Shown here: positions 54,827 through 64,000 of the stretch, one piece after another | Layout: every line of letters starts with the position of its first letter | How positions within the stretch are numbered: position 1 is the first letter of the stretch | Source: Anaerocolumna cellulosilytica | GTDB lineage: Bacteria > Bacillota > Clostridia > Lachnospirales > Lachnospiraceae | DNA length: 64,000 bases | Assembly: GCF_014218335.1 (NCBI RefSeq) | Contig: NZ_AP023367.1 | Span: 4,583,501 to 4,647,500 of the forward strand | Direction: 5' to 3' | Made by a program: the position numbers and the translations under genes | Notes under the pieces: model-generated | Told to the model about the DNA's origin: nothing | What the model saw: the letters and a program-made list of their open reading frames with translations, nothing else | The model's database searches: none

Positions 54827-55474
54827 TCATCCAATTACTAAGTCACCCGTTACAATAAAGGTTATCCACTCTGCGATATTTGTTGCATGGTCTGCCATTC
54901 TTTCCAAATATTTTATAATCATCAAGTAACAGATACATTGCGGTACCATATTTGAATCTTTTTGCATGGTTTCTGACAATTCTTCCGTTATTTTTTCAAA
55001 ATAAGTATCAACTTCATCATCTGCCTGAATTACCTTCGTAGCCTTTTCCAGATTGCCTTCTACAAAACTGTCAATGGTACCAATTACCATCTTTTTCATA
55101 GCACTAATCATATCAGACAAATTTTTGGGAGGATTTACTTTGGGCAGTTTACTTAAACGTATAATGTATTCTGATATATCCACACAGTGGTCTGCAATTC
55201 GTTCAATGTCTGTAATAATTTTCATAATAGATGTAATTTTTCTTAAGTCGCTTGCTAACGGCTGCTGCTTTGCAATAATATTAATACAATCCTTTTCAAT
55301 CTGCTGTTCCAATAAATCAATTTCATCATCCCGATCTATTATTTTCTTTGAAATGGCGGTATCCGTATTATCAAGTGCCAATATCATTTCATTTGTTGAT
55401 AGTTCCAGAATACTCCCCATCTTTATTACGTCATTGTTCAGCGCTTCCAGTTGTGCAATAAATGTTTGTCTCAT
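54827..55474 (-). CDS. phoU: Phosphate transport regulator PhoU
   Basis: A 215-residue protein of two PhoU helical repeats (about 15-105 and 115-205). Each has a metal-binding DEIDLLE or DDEVDTYFE motif, and ERIADHCVDISEYI and ERMADHATNIAEWI. It relays Pst transporter state to PhoR. I place the start at MRQTFIAQLEAL; a TTG eight codons earlier is in frame but lies inside the recurrent leader hairpin. It has its own leader although it sits within the pst-pho cluster, 195 bp after pstB. Confidence 0.95.
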   Translation of the reverse strand: MRQTFIAQLEALNNDVIKMGSILELSTNEMILALDNTDTAISKKIIDRDDEIDLLEQQIEKDCINIIAKQQPLASDLRKITSIMKIITDIERIADHCVDISEYIIRLSKLPKVNPPKNLSDMISAMKKMVIGTIDSFVEGNLEKATKVIQADDEVDTYFEKITEELSETMQKDSNMVPQCICYLMIIKYLERMADHATNIAEWITFIVTGDLVIG

Positions 55475-55536
55475 ACTATATACCCATTGCAGCCACAATT
55501 AAAAGGTTGAAAGAATTCTAATGTGGCATCCTTTCT
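55475..55536 (-). promoter_or_regulatory. Single-hairpin translation leader of phoU (recurrent element)
   Basis: Minus-strand order: AGAAAGG (55530-55536); AT; hairpin 1 with arms GCCACA-TTAGAA and TTTTAA-T-TGTGGC; directly TGCAATGG; 9 nt; ATG. Hairpin 2 is absent. The TTCTTTCAAC loop segment is shared with purB. Confidence 0.6.
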
Positions 55537-55669
55537 ATATCAAAATTTTCATTCAACCCTGTGATACCATGTACCACCTTTATTTCATGTCTGTAAATTC
55601 AAATTTCTCAATATTCAGACTTCTTCTACTTTCATATTAAGCAGTAATTTCATAATATGCAAGCTATTT

Positions 55670-56428
55670 TTAACCGAATCTACCCGTAATGTAATCTTCT
55701 GTCTTTTTATTTTTAGGCTTATTAAAAATTTGCTCGGTGTCACCATATTCCACCACTTCACCAGTAAGGAAAAATGCTGTTTTATCAGATATTCTACCAG
55801 CCTGCTGCATGTTATGAGTTACAATAATAATAGAATACTGCTGCTTTAACTCTGTTGCCAAATCTTCTATTTTTAGAGTAGAAATAGGGTCAAGAGCTGA
55901 GGTAGGTTCATCCATTAGAATTACTTCTGGTTCTATGGCTAAGGTTCTTGCAATACAAATTCTTTGCTGCTGCCCACCGGATACGGCCAACGCACTTTTC
56001 TTTAATTTATCTTTTACTTCTTCCCAGATTGCTGCCTGTTTTAAAGAACGCTCTACGATTTCATCCAGTACACTCTTTTTCTTAATTCCATGTATTCTTG
56101 GACCATATGCTACATTATCATATATGCTCATAGGAAATGGATTAGGCTGTTGAAATACCATTCCTACTCTGGTTCTTAATTGAATGGCATCCATGTCCTT
56201 ATAAATATCTACACCATCCATGGTTATACTTCCTGTAATCTTTACACTTTCTATCAAATCATTCATGCGGTTAATGGTCTTTAAAAATGTTGATTTACCA
56301 CAGCCGGAAGGACCGATAAAAGCTGTAATTTTACCTTTATAGATTTCCATATTTATCTTTTTTAGGGCCTGGAAATTACCGTAATACAAGTCCAAATCCT
56401 TTACTGAAAATTTAACTGTATCGTTCAC
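55670..56428 (-). CDS. pstB: Phosphate ABC transporter ATPase PstB
   Basis: A 252-residue ABC ATPase. [19 protein letters not shown] is Walker A and the PstB-specific region (about 38-56), [16 protein letters not shown] the Q-loop, [15 protein letters not shown] the signature and [13 protein letters not shown] Walker B, followed by the H-loop His in IIVTHNM. The product ends with [12 protein letters not shown], typical of PstB. It energises phosphate import through PstCA. GGAGG lies 13 nt before the ATG. It starts 32 bp after pstA in the operon. Confidence 0.97.
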   Translation of the reverse strand: MNDTVKFSVKDLDLYYGNFQALKKINMEIYKGKITAFIGPSGCGKSTFLKTINRMNDLIESVKITGSITMDGVDIYKDMDAIQLRTRVGMVFQQPNPFPMSIYDNVAYGPRIHGIKKKSVLDEIVERSLKQAAIWEEVKDKLKKSALAVSGGQQQRICIARTLAIEPEVILMDEPTSALDPISTLKIEDLATELKQQYSIIIVTHNMQQAGRISDKTAFFLTGEVVEYGDTEQIFNKPKNKKTEDYITGRFG

Positions 56429-56460
56429 CTTACATCCTCCTGTTACTACTTCCTCTTATT

Positions 56461-57636
56461 TTAGTTTGTTCCTTTTTTCCTTAAAAATAACCTGGTAATC
56501 AACTTAGAGGCTACATTCAGGACGATGATTAATATAAGAAGTACCACTGCTATAGAACTGGCAGTACTAAGATCACCGGTCTCTTTAATTAACCAATACA
56601 TCTTTGTTGTAAGAGTTGCCGCCGAGGCCTCTCCGCCCACCAGTGAAATCGGAATCTGCGCTACGGTACCAGCAGTCCAAATTAATGCAGCAGATTCCCC
56701 CACAATCCTGCCGATTCCTAAAATCATGGCAACTAAAATACCTGGAAGTGCTCCTGGCAATATAATTTTTCTGATTGTTTGAAGCTTTGTGGCTCCCAAT
56801 CCAAAGGAGGACTCTCTATAAACCTTGGGAATCTCCTTTAACGCTTCTTCTGTTGCTGAAATAATAGTTGGTAAAAGCATGATACTTAAAGTTAGCGCAC
56901 CTGCTAATATAGAATATTGCATTTTTGCTATTTGAACAAAAACCAGCATACCAAATAAACCATATATAATAGAAGGAATACCTGCTAAATTTTGTATGGC
57001 AAATCGTATTAATCTGAGAACACGACCGGGTTTTGCATACTCATTTAAGTATATTGCAGAACTGATTCCGATAGGACCTGCGATTGCCAGTGTCAATATA
57101 ATAATATAGATAGTTGATATTAACATAGGCATAATACCGCCACCAGGTCTTATTACTTTAAGTCTTATAGCTGCGTCACTGCTTCCCATAATGAGAGCTG
57201 CTACTTCTTCGGCTTTCATCCCTTTGGTATTTTCTGAATCCACCTTAGTGATAATATCTGATTTCTTTAGCTCATAAAGCTGCTCCTTCATATTAAGTGC
57301 TTTTCGTACCGGAGAATTACTTTCTATTTCCTTTATATATACAGTATCGTCCTCATCCTCAAGGGTAATCCCTAAAGAGGGTACATACTTTGGATTGGTA
57401 CTAGCTTCACCAGCTTGTTTATTTACATTTACAAATGTAGTTCTACTATCCCAGTTACGTACTAAAAAGTTAAGGTTTACGCCTGGAATTCCTTTATATA
57501 AAATAAAACCGATAATTACTGCTAATATGGCTACCGTTAAGGCAGTGGATAGGTATATTAACCCTTTTAAAAACCCATCTGACCATTTTCTTTTATTCCA
57601 ATTGCTTTTTTCCATCTGCAAACTCCTATTATCCAT
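56461..57636 (-). CDS. pstA: Phosphate permease PstA with embedded PDZ-like domain
   Basis: Membrane subunit of the Pst transporter, 391 residues against about 280-300 usual. The first membrane segment (about 25-48) is followed by an extra extracytoplasmic region. Residues about 85-164 have a PDZ pattern: SLGITLEDEDDTVYIKEIES, NSPVRKA, SDIITKVDSENTKGM, KAEEVAALIMG and IRLKVIR. The normal permease resumes at GGGIMPMLISTIY, with the EAA loop in EEALKEIPKVYRESSFGLGA. The insert is in frame and without stop. It could bind the C-terminus of a partner protein outside the membrane (inference). The start overlaps the pstC stop by one base. Confidence 0.92.
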   Translation of the reverse strand: MDNRSLQMEKSNWNKRKWSDGFLKGLIYLSTALTVAILAVIIGFILYKGIPGVNLNFLVRNWDSRTTFVNVNKQAGEASTNPKYVPSLGITLEDEDDTVYIKEIESNSPVRKALNMKEQLYELKKSDIITKVDSENTKGMKAEEVAALIMGSSDAAIRLKVIRPGGGIMPMLISTIYIIILTLAIAGPIGISSAIYLNEYAKPGRVLRLIRFAIQNLAGIPSIIYGLFGMLVFVQIAKMQYSILAGALTLSIMLLPTIISATEEALKEIPKVYRESSFGLGATKLQTIRKIILPGALPGILVAMILGIGRIVGESAALIWTAGTVAQIPISLVGGEASAATLTTKMYWLIKETGDLSTASSIAVVLLILIIVLNVASKLITRLFLRKKGTN

Positions 57637-58556
57637 TAACTGCTAGAGCCCTGGCTGCCCAGTCTGCTGGTTAGTTTTATTAGTGTTATGTTAATTACCA
57701 TTATAAAGACAAACAGTATTACTCCGGTTGCAAATAGCATGTCTTGATGCTTGCCAGATGCATAGCCCATTTCCATGGCAATATTAGTAGTAAGAGGTCG
57801 TATTTTTGAAAAGATACTTTTTGGCAGACCTCCAATATTATTACCTGCAATCATCATAACTGCCATGGTTTCACCGATGGCCCTTCCGATACCAAGTACA
57901 GTTGCAGTCAGGATACCTGAACGTGCCGCAGGAATAACTGCTTTAAATATAGTCTGGGTTTTGGATGCACCAAGACCTAAGGAGGCTTCCCTATAAGATT
58001 TTGGAACAGCCCGTATACTACTTTCACTAAGTGATATAATGGTTGGCAGAATCATAATCGTTAATACGCAGATTACGGCCAATAAGGATTCTCCTTGGCC
58101 GGTCGGTGATATCTTATTAATGGCCGGTACTATTACCCCTAAACCAAACGCTCCGTAAATAACAGACGGAATTCCGGCCAACAATTCGATGGCCGGTTTT
58201 ATAATTGCCACTAATTTTTTTGGCGCTATCTCAGCAATGAATACAGCAGTTAATAAACCAATGGGAACCCCGAGCACAATTGCGCCCAGGGTTGCCAGTA
58301 CAGAACCAGCAATCATATAGAATACTCCATATATATCATTGCCGGGATCCCATTTCATTCCGGTTATAAATTTTAAGAAGCTGTATGCATCATCTCCGAA
58401 GAACGGTTTCAAGCCTTTGGAGAACACAAAGAGAATTATGGCGATAACGCTTAGTACACTTGCCAGTGCACATACCAGAAATATTCCGTGAAATAGCTTT
58501 TCTGGAAACTCACTACGTTTGCTTATCTTATTATCTTTGTATGCAATCTTTTTCAT
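57636..58556 (-). CDS. pstC: Phosphate permease PstC
   Basis: The other membrane subunit, 306 residues, with six membrane segments. The extracytoplasmic FFGDDAYSFLKFITGMKWDP segment near 57 is family-typical. The EAA coupling loop reads ESSIRAVPKSYREASLGLGA near 180. GIGRAIGETMAVMMIAGN near 225 is the conserved core helix. ATG and the pstS stop share one base (TAATG), as do the pstC stop and pstA start, indicating tight coupling in the operon pstS-C-A-B. Confidence 0.96.
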   Translation of the reverse strand: MKKIAYKDNKISKRSEFPEKLFHGIFLVCALASVLSVIAIILFVFSKGLKPFFGDDAYSFLKFITGMKWDPGNDIYGVFYMIAGSVLATLGAIVLGVPIGLLTAVFIAEIAPKKLVAIIKPAIELLAGIPSVIYGAFGLGVIVPAINKISPTGQGESLLAVICVLTIMILPTIISLSESSIRAVPKSYREASLGLGASKTQTIFKAVIPAARSGILTATVLGIGRAIGETMAVMMIAGNNIGGLPKSIFSKIRPLTTNIAMEMGYASGKHQDMLFATGVILFVFIMVINITLIKLTSRLGSQGSSS

Positions 58557-59488
58557 TAGTCTACTCTGATGCCTCCGTGATCTTCTACAAATCCCTGACC
58601 GTCTTCACTTACCGCAAATTCTAAGAAAGCTTTTGCCACAGGTGTCTGAGTTGCTTCCATTGATGCGAAAATAAATGGTCTGGATAAGCTATAGGTTCCT
58701 GCCTTTGCATTTTCTGCTGTAGGTTCTACACCACCTACTGTCAAAGCTTTTACTGTTTCATCAATAAAGGAGAAAGATACATAACCAATAGCATTTGCAT
58801 TACCTGCTACAGACTGCTGAACATTACCGTTACCTTCAAGAACCGTAGCATCTTCTACTAACCCGCCTGCGTCTTCTAGCTTAATTAACTCCTCAAACGC
58901 TCCTCTTGTTCCAGAAGCACCTTCTCTGGATACTACAACGATGTTTGCATCACTTCCACCTACCTGGTTCCAGTTGGTGATTTCACCGCTATAAATTTTA
59001 ACTAAATCTTCTAAGGTTATATCTGTTACGGTGTTTGCAGGGTTTACAGCAACTGCAATACCGTCATATGCAAAAATTACTTGTTTTAAACCATCCACTT
59101 TTTCTTCATCCTTTAATTCTCTGGAAGATGCACCGATGTCATTAGAACCTGCTAAAGTGTCTGCTATACCGGCAGAAGAACCGGTTCCTGTATAATTAAT
59201 ATTTACATCTGGATTTAAAGCTGTAAATTCATCAATCATATCCATTAAAATCTTTTCTACGGAAGTGGAGCCTGTTATAGAAATAGTTCCTGATAAGTCT
59301 CCATCCGTTTCGGCAGCTTCTGTTGGCTCTGTTGTTGCTTCCGGTGCCTTAGTTGCCTCCGCAGTGGGTTCTGTTGTCGGCGTTACATCTGTATTTGTTT
59401 CACTGTTACTGTTGCTGGAACATCCACCCAAAGCTCCGATTAGTGCGATGGTTAAAAGTGTAATCAGTATTTTTTTCATTCTCTTCAT
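58556..59488 (-). CDS. pstS: Phosphate-binding lipoprotein PstS
   Basis: A 310-residue lipoprotein. The signal peptide ends with ALGGC; Cys23 is the lipidated residue. A Thr/Glu/Pro-rich linker (about 27-65) follows. The binding domain has ISITGSTSVEKILMDMID and GTGSSAGIADTLAG, the phosphate-binding loops, and REGASGTRGAFEEL near 190. It captures phosphate for PstCAB. AGGAGG lies 6 nt before the ATG. It is first in the operon, behind Pho boxes. Confidence 0.96.
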   Translation of the reverse strand: MKRMKKILITLLTIALIGALGGCSSNSNSETNTDVTPTTEPTAEATKAPEATTEPTEAAETDGDLSGTISITGSTSVEKILMDMIDEFTALNPDVNINYTGTGSSAGIADTLAGSNDIGASSRELKDEEKVDGLKQVIFAYDGIAVAVNPANTVTDITLEDLVKIYSGEITNWNQVGGSDANIVVVSREGASGTRGAFEELIKLEDAGGLVEDATVLEGNGNVQQSVAGNANAIGYVSFSFIDETVKALTVGGVEPTAENAKAGTYSLSRPFIFASMEATQTPVAKAFLEFAVSEDGQGFVEDHGGIRVD

Positions 59489-59561
59489 TTCTTTCCTCCT
59501 GATTTTGGGATCCCCCTATGATTTTTTGTTGCTTGTTTAACTTACAATACGAATTTTATAC

Positions 59562-59606
59562 TGTAAATGTAATACGTGTATTTTTCTAATGTAAAGTCTT
59601 TGTAAA
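59562..59606 (-). promoter_or_regulatory. Pho boxes and -10 of the pst operon
   Basis: On the minus strand TTTACA occurs at 59601-59606 and 59590-59595, exactly 11 bp apart, with further copies or near-copies at 59568-59573 and 59562-59567. TATAAA follows at 59555-59560. This fits a direct-repeat PhoB/PhoP site of Firmicutes. The rest of the 59489-59842 gap shows no other feature. Confidence 0.7.
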
Positions 59607-59842
59607 CTAATAAAACTCTCTATAAATGTATTATTCAATAAAAATGTAGTAAATCTCTGCGATTTTTCCTTATTTTCTTGCATATGCCGCCTTTGGAAGT
59701 AGTTTACCCTGATTACGAATTTACATTCTTTTTTTGATATGCTAAAATGTAAACACATGGATTTACATAATACCTTCTTATAAATGAATAAATTTGAAAG
59801 AAAATAAAATGGGAGTTAAGTTAAAAAACAGGAACGAAAGGA

Positions 59843-60334
59843 ATGAAAGTTAATATGAAAAAACAAGATTATTTGAAATGGGATGAATATTTTATGGGGA
59901 TTGCTCTGTTATCAGCAGAACGCAGTAAAGATCCCAATACCAGCGTTGGTGCTTGTATCGTAAGCGAAGACAATAAGATTCTTTCTGTAGGTTATAACGG
60001 TATGCCCATCGGCTGTTCCGATGATGAATTTCCCTGGGAACGTGACGGGTCTGCTCTGGATACCAAATACGTGTATGTCTGTCACGCCGAAATGAATGCT
60101 ATCTTAAATTACACCGGTACTCATATGAAGGGCGCAAAGGTATATGTAACTTTATTTCCCTGCAATGAATGTACCAAAGCTCTGATACAAAAGGGAATCA
60201 AGGAAATTATTTATCTATCCGATAAATATTCAGAAACAGATGCTGTCAAAGCAGCAAAACGTATGCTTGACGCCACCGGTATCGTATACCGAAAATATAA
60301 TTCAATTAACAGAGATGTGGTTATTCATTTATAA
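59843..60334 (+). CDS. Deoxycytidylate deaminase-type zinc deaminase
   Basis: A 163-residue dCMP deaminase family protein, making dUMP for dTMP synthesis. The zinc site is complete: VCHAEMNAIL (His, Glu) near residue 84 and LFPCNECTKALI (two Cys) near 112. KDPNTSVGACIV near 27 and NGMPIGCSDDEFPW near 53 bind substrate. AAAGGA directly abuts this ATG, so the in-frame ATG at 59855 (12 nt after the site) may be the true start. It is a single gene divergent from pstS. Confidence 0.88.
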   Translation: MKVNMKKQDYLKWDEYFMGIALLSAERSKDPNTSVGACIVSEDNKILSVGYNGMPIGCSDDEFPWERDGSALDTKYVYVCHAEMNAILNYTGTHMKGAKVYVTLFPCNECTKALIQKGIKEIIYLSDKYSETDAVKAAKRMLDATGIVYRKYNSINRDVVIHL

Positions 60335-60521
60335 TATATATAACCCTGCCTTTCTCCTTAATATTCATTCATATTTTCTTAAGACAAAAACAGAAAAATT
60401 TAACGATTCTTTCCTTGAGATTTTTGGTGATTTGTGTAAAAATATAAAGGAATTGAATTTTGCATATATTTAAATATAAACATATACACGAATAACTGTA
60501 GAAAGGCTTGGTCTCTTTTCA

Positions 60522-61205
60522 ATGCTTACAAAAGAACAATGGCTTAAAAGAAAACGCAGAAAAAGGGGCTTTAGATTGCTCGTCTTAACAACTGTTGTGA
60601 TGTTAATCATAGTCTCTGCCGCATATATCGGATTATCCGTTATAAGCTTTAACTCACCCATGTTAACTGGTATCTTTCAGAAAAAGATTACTCTCGAAAG
60701 CCCTATCATACTAAAAGACCTTTTAACACCTAATGATTATTCCAGACCTCAGACTCCGTTACCCAAGGTAAATAGTATCGTTATTCATTATACTGCTAAT
60801 CCTGGTACTAGTGCTGAGGCGAACAGAAACTATTTCGAAAATTTAAAGACGACAAAGACCACCTCCGCCAGCAGCCATTTTATTGTAGGTCTTGAAGGTG
60901 AAATTATTCAATGTATTCCTTTAAATGAGGTTGCCTTTGCTTCAAATGACAGAAATTCTGATACCATCTCCATAGAAAGCTGCCATCCTGATAAAACCGG
61001 CAAGTTTAATGATATCACCTATCAGTCACTGGTACAACTCACTGCCTGGCTATGTGCGAAATACGATTTGAAGCGAGAAGATATCATCAGACATTACGAT
61101 GTTTCAGGAAAGCACTGTCCCATTTACTATGTAGAACATGAAGATGCCTGGGAGCAATTTAAGAATGATGTAATGGCTTACATGAAGGAAAATGCTACTA
61201 AATAA
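60522..61205 (+). CDS. Membrane-anchored N-acetylmuramoyl-L-alanine amidase (Amidase_2)
   Basis: A 227-residue protein with a basic N-terminus and one membrane helix (about 18-42), then an extracytoplasmic Amidase_2 domain (about 80-220). Zinc ligands are seen in SIVIHYTANPG (His about 89), and RHYDVSGKHCP near 190 with His and Cys. SSHFIVGLEGEIIQCIP is the substrate-facing strand. It cleaves the muramoyl-alanine bond of peptidoglycan. AGAAAGG lies 15 nt before the ATG, a long spacing. A 19-bp terminator follows. Confidence 0.88.
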   Translation: MLTKEQWLKRKRRKRGFRLLVLTTVVMLIIVSAAYIGLSVISFNSPMLTGIFQKKITLESPIILKDLLTPNDYSRPQTPLPKVNSIVIHYTANPGTSAEANRNYFENLKTTKTTSASSHFIVGLEGEIIQCIPLNEVAFASNDRNSDTISIESCHPDKTGKFNDITYQSLVQLTAWLCAKYDLKREDIIRHYDVSGKHCPIYYVEHEDAWEQFKNDVMAYMKENATK

Positions 61206-61206
61206 T

Positions 61207-61251
61207 AAAAGGATTTGATAAATTCAGACATTGAATTTATCAAATCCTTTT
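61207..61251. terminator. Bidirectional terminator
   Basis: AAAAGGATTTGATAAATTC (61207-61225) and its exact complement at 61233-61251 form a 19-bp stem with a 7-nt loop, T-rich on both strands. It lies between the convergent amidase and guaB. Confidence 0.88.
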
Positions 61252-61314
61252 GTGTTCAGTAATATGTTATGTTTAGTTGATTAAAAACCGTTTCTGTCAT
61301 GTTTCTAATATCGA

Positions 61315-62832
<1,518 letters not shown>

Positions 62833-62837
62833 TTAAA

Positions 62838-62866
62838 AGTATACCCAATTAAGCATAGGTTGTCAA
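62838..62866 (-). promoter_or_regulatory. guaB promoter
   Basis: Minus strand: TTGACA (62861-62866), 17 bp, TATACT (62838-62843). Near-consensus. Confidence 0.72.
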
Positions 62867-62956
62867 CACCTAAACGAAAAATTTGTCCTTATCATGAGTA
62901 CAAGTTCAAAAATCATTCCGCCACAGGCGCACATTTGTATGCTATATATAAAAATT

Positions 62957-63000
62957 GCCCAGAAAGCAAATATTTTACATAGTAATCTGCTTTTCCGGGC
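62957..63000 (-). terminator. Terminator of the membrane-protein gene
   Basis: On the minus strand GCCCGGAAAAGCA and TGCTTTCTGGGC pair around a 19-nt loop, followed by AATTTTT. It lies 9 bp after the stop at 63010. Confidence 0.75.
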
Positions 63001-63009
63001 ATTCCTTTT

Positions 63010-63540
63010 TTAGTACTGTGCCAGTTTTCTTGGATATTTCATCTTAATACAATTAAGCATTTTTTCATTTGGTTCAAATTTAATCCTTGTGGTCTTCTCA
63101 CCTTCTCTCCAGATAACAACATAAGGCTTGACCTCTTTATCACCGGAAGAAAAATCCTTATCCACACAATTGACATGTGTGTAACCATCTAATGCATGAG
63201 AACCTAAAGGAGCCATTACTTCAACCTGTTCAAAATCAATTTTTAAGGCTGTTTTTCTTTTTGCTTTTCCCATTATTTTATCAAAATCCAACTGACCATC
63301 GCAGAATACGTATTCGTATTCAATACTTAATCTAGGAAAGAAATAAATAATAGCTACAATAAGAATTGCTGAAATAAATAAAAGAATCTGATTCTGAAAG
63401 GTTAACAAAAAAGCCAGAACAGCTGCTACCACCAGTACCACACGCAACGCATACGTACCTAAGGTTTCCTTTCTTTTCACACCGGCTTCTGCATATAATT
63501 CATTCACTAACCTTACCTCCTGATATTGATATTTAGGCAT
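63010..63540 (-). CDS. Two-helix membrane protein of unknown function
   Basis: A 176-residue protein. A charged N-terminus with LVNELYAEAGVKRKETLG precedes two adjacent membrane segments (about 29-46 and 49-67). A C-terminal cytoplasmic domain of about 105 residues follows, with IEYEYVFCDGQLDFDKIMGK and an EKTTRIKFEPNEKML segment of PH-like beta pattern. I do not recognise a characterised family; it resembles conserved Lachnospiraceae proteins. GGAGG lies 8-9 nt before the ATG. It is a single gene between groEL and guaB. Confidence 0.7.
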   Translation of the reverse strand: MPKYQYQEVRLVNELYAEAGVKRKETLGTYALRVVLVVAAVLAFLLTFQNQILLFISAILIVAIIYFFPRLSIEYEYVFCDGQLDFDKIMGKAKRKTALKIDFEQVEVMAPLGSHALDGYTHVNCVDKDFSSGDKEVKPYVVIWREGEKTTRIKFEPNEKMLNCIKMKYPRKLAQY

Positions 63541-63651
63541 ATTTTATTATTAATCAATACTCTACTGCTATTATACTAAATACTACACAAAAGATAAAGT
63601 CACAATGATAAATTTAATCTAATTTTTTTATAAAATGAGATTATACTATAA

Positions 63652-63692
63652 AAGAAGCCCTTTGGCTTCTGTGAGATACCAAAGGGCTTCTT
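63652..63692 (-). terminator. Terminator of the groEL operon
   Basis: AAGAAGCCCTTTGG (63652-63665) and CCAAAGGGCTTCTT (63679-63692) form a perfect 14-bp stem. On the minus strand it is followed by TTATAG. It lies about 60 bp after the groEL stop. Confidence 0.85.
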
Positions 63693-63752
63693 CTATTAAA
63701 TAGGGATATAACCCATGGGGATACTTCTTTTTCAGAATTATCTCCTGTTATA

Positions 63753-64000
63753 TTACATCATTCCCATTCCGCCTGCACCACCTGGCATAGGAGCTGGTTC
63801 GTTGGATTTTATGTTAGCAACAACAGATTCTGTTGTTAATAGTGTAGATGCTACACTTGTTGCATTCTGTAATGCACTTCTAGTAACTTTAGCTGGATCT
63901 AAGATTCCTGCTGTTACCATATCAACATATTCTTCTTTTAAAGCATCAAAACCTACGCCTGCTTCTTTTTCTTTTACTTTGCTGGTTACAACGGAACCTT
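63753..64000 (-). CDS. groL: GroEL chaperonin, C-terminal part
   Basis: Only the last 82 codons are present; the 5' part lies beyond the window end. The reading includes [20 protein letters not shown], then [18 protein letters not shown] and ends [12 protein letters not shown]. The Gly/Met-rich tail and the [10 protein letters not shown] helix are diagnostic of GroEL. With GroES it folds cytoplasmic proteins. A clean terminator follows. Confidence 0.95.
   Translation of the reverse strand, partial: GSVVTSKVKEKEAGVGFDALKEEYVDMVTAGILDPAKVTRSALQNATSVASTLLTTESVVANIKSNEPAPMPGGAGGMGMM

Noticed and set aside
60470-60521. Copy of the leader before the amidase gene
   Set aside because: AGAAAGG is present with a long 15-nt spacing, but there is no paired GCCACA-type hairpin.

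Overview
This is an AT-rich, low-GC Gram-positive chromosomal segment. The gene content points to a spore-forming, plant-polysaccharide-degrading member of the Lachnospiraceae, close in character to Clostridium (Lachnoclostridium) phytofermentans. The clues are a PL11 rhamnogalacturonan lyase end, a GH94 disaccharide phosphorylase, xylAB with a ROK-type XylR, an alpha/beta small acid-soluble spore protein, AddAB, Firmicutes-type 6S RNA and c-di-GMP and ZTP riboswitches. The species assignment is inference. Most genes lie on the minus strand.

Layout. 1-5 kb: end of a pectin lyase, purA, a DUF523 protein, dUTPase, then a GNAT/ArsC-like/LysR operon. 5-7 kb: a chemoreceptor plus SpoIIAA-like protein under a c-di-GMP-I riboswitch, followed by a second structured RNA segment I cannot name. 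7-12 kb: a ThDP enzyme/SDR/GAF operon and an aldehyde dehydrogenase. 12-16 kb: purB, purF, purC. 16-22 kb: GH94 phosphorylase, Hsp33, a methyltransferase with acidic inserts and a eukaryotic-type HisA. 22-27 kb: a regulator remnant, a long perfect hairpin, then xylB, xylA and divergent xylR with a recognisable operator. 27-31 kb: an IS200-type element, lipid kinase, spore protein and a second chemoreceptor. 31-43 kb: addAB, a membrane protein, degV, nadE and 6S RNA. 43-49 kb: a two-component system divergent from a Big2-type secreted protein, flotillin/NfeD and a cold-shock protein. 49-51 kb: purH under a ZTP riboswitch. 51-60 kb: a Lit-like membrane protein and the complete pstSCAB-phoU-phoBR phosphate regulon with Pho boxes. 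60-64 kb: dCMP deaminase, an amidase, guaB, a membrane protein and the end of groEL.

The main unexplained signal is a recurrent 5' leader in front of six unrelated minus-strand genes (dut, purB, purC, hslO, nadE, phoU). Each has a purine-rich AGAAAGG-type block complementary to the 16S rRNA tail. Next comes a hairpin with covarying arms (GCCACA/TGTGGC, GCTGCA/TGCAGC, CCGCA/TGCGG). In four cases a second hairpin (TAAC..GTTA type) starts one nucleotide later. A conserved TGCARTGG-like block follows, then the start codon 7-12 nt downstream. It fixes the true starts of purC, hslO and phoU, and I do not recognise it as a described RNA family.

Other points of interest are a PDZ-like domain embedded in PstA, a three-copy family of GGGGYTGTTGCAAAAT terminators whose base pairing shows the transcribed strand, and TTAAG direct repeats that suggest a response-regulator site.
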